Notes under the pieces: model-generated
What the model saw: the letters and a program-made list of their open reading frames with translations, nothing else
Database searches by the model: none
What the model was told of the DNA's origin: nothing
Shown: piece after piece, positions 13,643 to 17,176 of the stretch
Layout of the letters: each line of letters starts with the position of its first letter
Numbering within the stretch: position 1 is the first letter of the stretch
Assembly (NCBI GenBank): GCA_029856445.1
Contig: JAHQWY010000039.1
Location: forward strand, 1 to 17,176
Length of the DNA: 17,176 nt
Direction of reading: 5' to 3'
Source: Promethearchaeia archaeon
GTDB lineage: Archaea; Asgardarchaeota; Lokiarchaeia; Sigyniarchaeales; SOKP01
Position numbers and translations under genes: made by a program

Positions 13643-14431
13643 ATGAAGTTTATAGATTTATCTATCCCTTTAATTAACCCTAATGAATTAATTTTCGATC
13701 CACCTTATAGTCGGCTTAAAATCGAATATAGTAATCATGAATCTGGTGGGAAACAGATGGCTTTTGTTTTTCCTGAATTAAAACCGGAAGAACACTTACC
13801 AGACGGAAAAGGATGGGCAAGTGAAATGATAACAATAACTACTCATAATGGGACTCATATGGATGCTCCCTGGCATTTTGCTCCAATTCAGGATAAAGAA
13901 ACAGGGCAGAGAAAAGCTATGACAATTGATGAATTTCCTTTAGAATGGGGTATTGGACCACTTATTGTATTAGATTGTACTGATTTAGAAGATGGTCATG
14001 TAATGACAGTAGAAGATATCGATAAGAAATTAGATGAAATTAACCATAAATTAAAGGAAGGAGATATCTTGTGCATTTACACAAATGCATCTAAATATGC
14101 TGGGACTAAAGAATATACACATCGAGGGGTAGGGGTAGGAAAAGATGCAACATTGCATATCATTAGACAAGGTGTCCATGTTGTTGGGACTGATGGATGG
14201 AGTTGGGATGCACCATTTTCTATAACTGCTCAAAAATGGGAGAAAACTAGAGATCCATCTATAATTTGGGAAGGTCATTTTGCTGGTATTGAATTGGGAT
14301 ACTTTCAAATAGAAAAACTTACAAATTTAGATAAAATTCCTCCGGTGGGTGCAACAATGTATTGCTTTCCTATAAAAATAGCAAGAGCTAGCGCAGGGTG
14401 GATTCGAGCAGTTGCAACAATTCCAGAATAA
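13643..14431 (+). CDS. cyclase family protein (kynurenine formamidase-like metal hydrolase)
   Basis: A 262-residue protein of the cyclase family (PF04199). It starts with FIDLSIPLINPNE and has the diagnostic metal-binding motif T-T-H-N-G-T-H-M-D-A-P-W-H (66-78) with His68, His72, Asp74 and His78. The following parts, IGPLIVLDCTDLE, LKEGDILCIYTNASKY and VVGTDGWSWDAP, match the swivelling beta/alpha fold of these enzymes. Family members include bacterial kynurenine formamidase and isatin hydrolase, and hydrolyse amides of aromatic or heterocyclic compounds. No tryptophan-degradation genes are present, so the substrate is unknown. It lies directly after an amidohydrolase gene and ends 12 bases from the convergent membrane-protein gene. 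Confidence 0.9.
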   Translation: MKFIDLSIPLINPNELIFDPPYSRLKIEYSNHESGGKQMAFVFPELKPEEHLPDGKGWASEMITITTHNGTHMDAPWHFAPIQDKETGQRKAMTIDEFPLEWGIGPLIVLDCTDLEDGHVMTVEDIDKKLDEINHKLKEGDILCIYTNASKYAGTKEYTHRGVGVGKDATLHIIRQGVHVVGTDGWSWDAPFSITAQKWEKTRDPSIIWEGHFAGIELGYFQIEKLTNLDKIPPVGATMYCFPIKIARASAGWIRAVATIPE

Positions 14432-14443
14432 AATTTGAAAAAA

Positions 14444-16654
14444 TCAATCCTCTTTAAAAATATCTTCGACAAGTTTATTATTTTCTTCCTTTTTAAAAGG
14501 AGAAAGTGCACCAGTCCAATCTTTTAAAATTTCTCCGTACTTTTTTTCAAATTTTTGAACAAATTCCTTTAGTGGAGCTCTTATCTCAGAACTTTGAGTT
14601 CCTTTTATAAATAGAGCTCCAAAGATTTTATTACCATATTCTAAAAGGATAGTAATATCTCCATGGTCGATTTTTTTCAAAGCCTCGGTAGATTTAGTCA
14701 TTTCTTTTACAAAAGAAGTAATTGCAGAGAACATACCAGACACTAAACCAGGATCTTGTATTTCATCACTTCGAAAAGCATAATTAAAAACCCCTCGTCC
14801 GTCATCATAAATGATGTAAAGTCCCTGTTTTTCTGCTTTTTCGAAAAGATAACTCAATTCTGGTTCCCATATATTAATCAAATTGTTATTATAAAGATAT
14901 CTTAGAGTAAAGTAGAATCTTCGTTTCTCATTCTCATCTTTTGGCTTCAATTCTTCCAATAATTTATCGTTTTCTAAAATATTTAATAGATCTTTTATTT
15001 CTTCCCGCTCTTGTTCCATATTTTCAATTTCAATCTGTTCTTCCTTAGAAATTAAATAGGATACTTCTCCTTTGGCATAAGTATTAAATGAAAAGAACTC
15101 AGAAATGTTGGAAAAGATAACTTTTTTGATTAATTCTTCACCGATTGGTATATTCTTGATTTTGAAGGATTTTTTAAAATAAAAAATCAGTAAACCCCAT
15201 ATGATAATATTGAAGATATATCGTGTATAGAGGTATGGTATTGCTAATGCATTTAAAAATCCAGGTAATTTTGCTGTCAAACTTGCTGTTCTTAAAGTAT
15301 AAAAACCAGTCTCAAATATTTCAGTATAACTAAGCTTCCCAGTTAACCAGAAATTTTCAGTGCTTCCAATTAGAAGTGAAAGGATTATTACAAATGGAAG
15401 AAAGCAAATGAGCCCTAATCCAATGCTTCTTACATATTTTAATCCATATACAAGAAATAATGTTAAAATTACTGTTGAAACGATTTCTGTTGTTAAAATC
15501 CCATAAATAATAATTAAATCATATTGAAAAGTACGATAAAAACTAGGATTTGATGTTATATATTCACCAGCCTCATATATCAAATTTTCTTCACTTGAAC
15601 CTGGTTCTCCAAAAAGAGAGGTATATCCAAAGTTAGTTAGAGCTAAATTTAATATCAAATAGGCAACAAGTGCTAGAGCCCCAAAAATCAGCATATAATA
15701 AAAATTTGAACGATCAACCTTCTGCTTTTTTCTATTCTTCCACCAATTTAATAACTTAACAAATATAAAAATAGAAATTGGTTCAAAGATATCGATAAAT
15801 AGGATAAAAATTACTGAAGCCATAATAAAGTAAGCAAAAAAGTAGATTATAATTCCAATTGATGTTTCATATTGTATTATGAATAAAATTATTGAAAATA
15901 TTGACATAGGAGCTCCGATTGTATACAAGCTTTTATATGTCTGCTCTCTAATCTTTTCACCAAAGTAACGACCTTTCAAAGCTATCTGGCTTGAAGATAA
16001 AATTTCTATACTAAAAATAAAGGTTGCCAAGTATACAAATAAGATTTCAAGAAACCACCCTAACGCTGTTTCGCCAGTTGTTACAGATTCATCCTGTAAA
16101 TTAGAAATTTCTAATATAACTTGCAAAAGATAAAGTGATATTGGCAAAAGTACAATTAACAATTTAAGTATCTCCTTCTCCCGAGTCCAATTATTTCTTA
16201 TTAATTCCTTTTTTGTTCTTTCCATTGGACTTAATTTGAATTCGTAACTTAATTCCTCCAATTTAATTTTAGTTGGCCCTTCTTCTTTTCTTAACCTATT
16301 CCAACATATTAACATGGAAATAAATGGAGCAGCAAGAAATATAAAGGGAAGTGTTATTAGAGGATAAGAAAAGAATATAGATATTAATGAGCCGAAATGT
16401 GCAAAAATATACCCAATCCCATAAGCAACGTTTCCTACCTCTGTTGAGGGTACAATTAACTCATCAGGAGTATCTCCTACTTGAAATATTATTGGGAGGA
16501 TCCAATATAAGAGAAAAAATATAATTATTCCTCCAACGATTCGAAAATATAATTTACCTATAGTTTTCTTCCAAATAAAAAACAGAGGTATTATCAAAAT
16601 AATTATCGGGAGAGTATTTAGTAAAATAGTATAAAAAATTTCTGTTGCAGTCAT
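14444..16654 (-). CDS. polytopic membrane protein with cytoplasmic longin/roadblock-like C-terminal domain
   Basis: A 736-residue protein. Residues 1-495 hold about 12 hydrophobic segments (roughly 10-28, 36-57, 77-95, 97-118, 162-183, 198-219, 245-262, 266-288, 319-341, 378-404, 410-430, 470-492) with charged loops between, including a long basic loop at 120-161. Residues 500-605 form a charged helical linker with EEQIEIENMEQEREEIKDLL (539-558). The tail from 611 looks like a longin/roadblock-type fold: GLYIIYDDGRGVFNYAF (strand-turn-strand), MFSAITSFVKEM helix, DITILLEYG and IFGALFIKGTQ strands, then LKEFVQKFEKKYGEIL helix. I recognise no family for the membrane part. In Asgard archaea such tails are thought to sense or dock small GTPases; a membrane anchor, receptor or transporter under such control is a reasonable guess. 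The 108-base gap to the divergent gene at 16763 holds only A/T-rich sequence. Confidence 0.75.
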   Translation of the reverse strand: MTATEIFYTILLNTLPIIILIIPLFFIWKKTIGKLYFRIVGGIIIFFLLYWILPIIFQVGDTPDELIVPSTEVGNVAYGIGYIFAHFGSLISIFFSYPLITLPFIFLAAPFISMLICWNRLRKEEGPTKIKLEELSYEFKLSPMERTKKELIRNNWTREKEILKLLIVLLPISLYLLQVILEISNLQDESVTTGETALGWFLEILFVYLATFIFSIEILSSSQIALKGRYFGEKIREQTYKSLYTIGAPMSIFSIILFIIQYETSIGIIIYFFAYFIMASVIFILFIDIFEPISIFIFVKLLNWWKNRKKQKVDRSNFYYMLIFGALALVAYLILNLALTNFGYTSLFGEPGSSEENLIYEAGEYITSNPSFYRTFQYDLIIIYGILTTEIVSTVILTLFLVYGLKYVRSIGLGLICFLPFVIILSLLIGSTENFWLTGKLSYTEIFETGFYTLRTASLTAKLPGFLNALAIPYLYTRYIFNIIIWGLLIFYFKKSFKIKNIPIGEELIKKVIFSNISEFFSFNTYAKGEVSYLISKEEQIEIENMEQEREEIKDLLNILENDKLLEELKPKDENEKRRFYFTLRYLYNNNLINIWEPELSYLFEKAEKQGLYIIYDDGRGVFNYAFRSDEIQDPGLVSGMFSAITSFVKEMTKSTEALKKIDHGDITILLEYGNKIFGALFIKGTQSSEIRAPLKEFVQKFEKKYGEILKDWTGALSPFKKEENNKLVEDIFKED

Positions 16655-16762
16655 AATTAAAACAATTCTAATTTATGATGAAATTTGAAATTTATTTAAA
16701 ATAAATGTATGTCAATTTAATTATAATAATTTAGCTATCAAAGAATATTTTTAATTTTAAAA

Positions 16763-17176
16763 ATGAAAGGAAATAATAGAATTGGTATAATTACTGATGA
16801 CGATTTTGCTATAAAAAATGTACCACCATATCCACATCCCACGTTTCTTTCTTATGAATCGCCCTTACGAATCAAGGCAATATTAGATTATCTGGGGAGT
16901 AAGGAAGTTTTCTCAAATGAAAGAATTATTAGAATTGAGCCTCTTCCCATAGATGAATCGATATTAGGTTTAGCACATACAAAATATCACATTGAATCTA
17001 TTCGAAGGTTCTCAAATAGAGGCTTCGGATTTTTAGGTGATGAGATATTTATTACAGAGGATACTTTTGAACTAGCGAAAAAAGCAGTGGGAGGAACAAT
17101 TCAAGCAATAAAAAGTGTTTTAAATTATGATGTTAATCAATCTTTTGCACTAGTTAGACCACCTGGACATCATGCA
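16763..17176 (+). CDS. histone deacetylase / acetoin utilisation (AcuC) family protein, 3' truncated by window edge
   Basis: The first 138 residues of a protein that runs past the window. It starts at ATG 16763 and shows the class I/II deacetylase N-terminus: a Y-E-S-P-L-R-I element (HDAC proteins begin their core with H-x-E-x-P-x-R), the LAHTKYHIESIRRF segment, a GGTIQAIKSVL helix, and the hallmark RPPGHHA at the very end (132-138) with the catalytic His pair His136-His137. Family members are zinc-dependent deacetylases acting on acetyl-lysine, acetylpolyamines or other amides. The metal-binding Asp and His residues lie beyond the window. The start has no Shine-Dalgarno; A/T-rich sequence around 16720-16730 may hold the promoter. 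Substrate and whether it acts on archaeal chromatin cannot be told. Confidence 0.88.
   Translation, partial: MKGNNRIGIITDDDFAIKNVPPYPHPTFLSYESPLRIKAILDYLGSKEVFSNERIIRIEPLPIDESILGLAHTKYHIESIRRFSNRGFGFLGDEIFITEDTFELAKKAVGGTIQAIKSVLNYDVNQSFALVRPPGHHA

Noticed and set aside
1..17176. Search for CRISPR repeats, tRNA or rRNA genes, insertion-sequence ends and defence genes
   Set aside because: No regularly spaced repeats, no tRNA TPsiC-type motif in a clover-leaf context, no transposase or integrase, and no recognised defence effector were seen by eye.

Overview
The window looks like a piece of an AT-rich archaeal chromosome, most plausibly from the Asgard group (Lokiarchaeia-like). This is inference. 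The evidence is: base composition near one third G+C in the lines I counted by hand; TATA-type boxes (often TTTAAA) centred about 25-29 bases ahead of several start codons, which implies leaderless mRNAs; occasional GGTGAT or GGAGAAGGA Shine-Dalgarno sites; and two proteins that appear to carry longin/roadblock-like sensor domains, one of them attached to a large membrane protein. The rest of the gene content (Fe-S proteins, crotonase fold, nitrilase, acyltransferase-3, GT87-like) suits an anaerobic, heterotrophic archaeon. No rRNA, tRNA, CRISPR array, insertion sequence or phage gene was seen, and no gap between genes exceeds 300 bases.

Layout. 2-379: 3' end of a GNAT acetyltransferase. 546-1286: enoyl-CoA hydratase/isomerase-fold protein lacking both canonical catalytic glutamates. 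1432-1980 (minus): SLOG/Rossmann-like protein in a visibly GC-richer patch. 2143-5174 (plus): two related proteins, each with a winged-helix-like N-terminus, a Cys-rich middle and two [4Fe-4S] ferredoxin motifs, followed by a nitrilase-superfamily amidohydrolase. 5191-6719 (minus): acyltransferase-3 membrane protein translationally coupled to a DUF3795 Cys-rich protein. 6822-8173 (plus): a possible 38-residue ORF overlapping (TAATG) the start of a second acyltransferase-3 protein. 8201-9010 (minus): ferredoxin-nitroreductase fusion. 9167-10601 (plus): two poorly characterised proteins, one with an N-terminal zinc-ribbon-like motif. 10637-11899 (minus): GT87-like membrane glycosyltransferase. 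12142-12618 (plus): small longin/roadblock-like protein. 12706-14431 (plus): metal-dependent amidohydrolase (TTG start) and a cyclase/kynurenine-formamidase-family protein. 14444-16654 (minus): about 12-TM protein with a cytoplasmic longin-like tail. 16763 to the edge (plus): start of a histone-deacetylase/AcuC-family protein.

How they may work together. The clearest unit is the Fe-S/Fe-S/nitrilase cluster, which could couple redox sensing or electron transfer to C-N bond hydrolysis; its function is not known to me. The two AT3 proteins and the GT87-like protein point to envelope glycan or lipid modification. The amidohydrolase and cyclase genes form a small hydrolytic pair. The two longin-like proteins suggest small-GTPase-type or membrane-associated signalling of the kind expanded in Asgard archaea. 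I see no defence island or mobile element; the best candidates for something undescribed are the paired winged-helix Fe-S proteins and the membrane protein with a longin-like tail.
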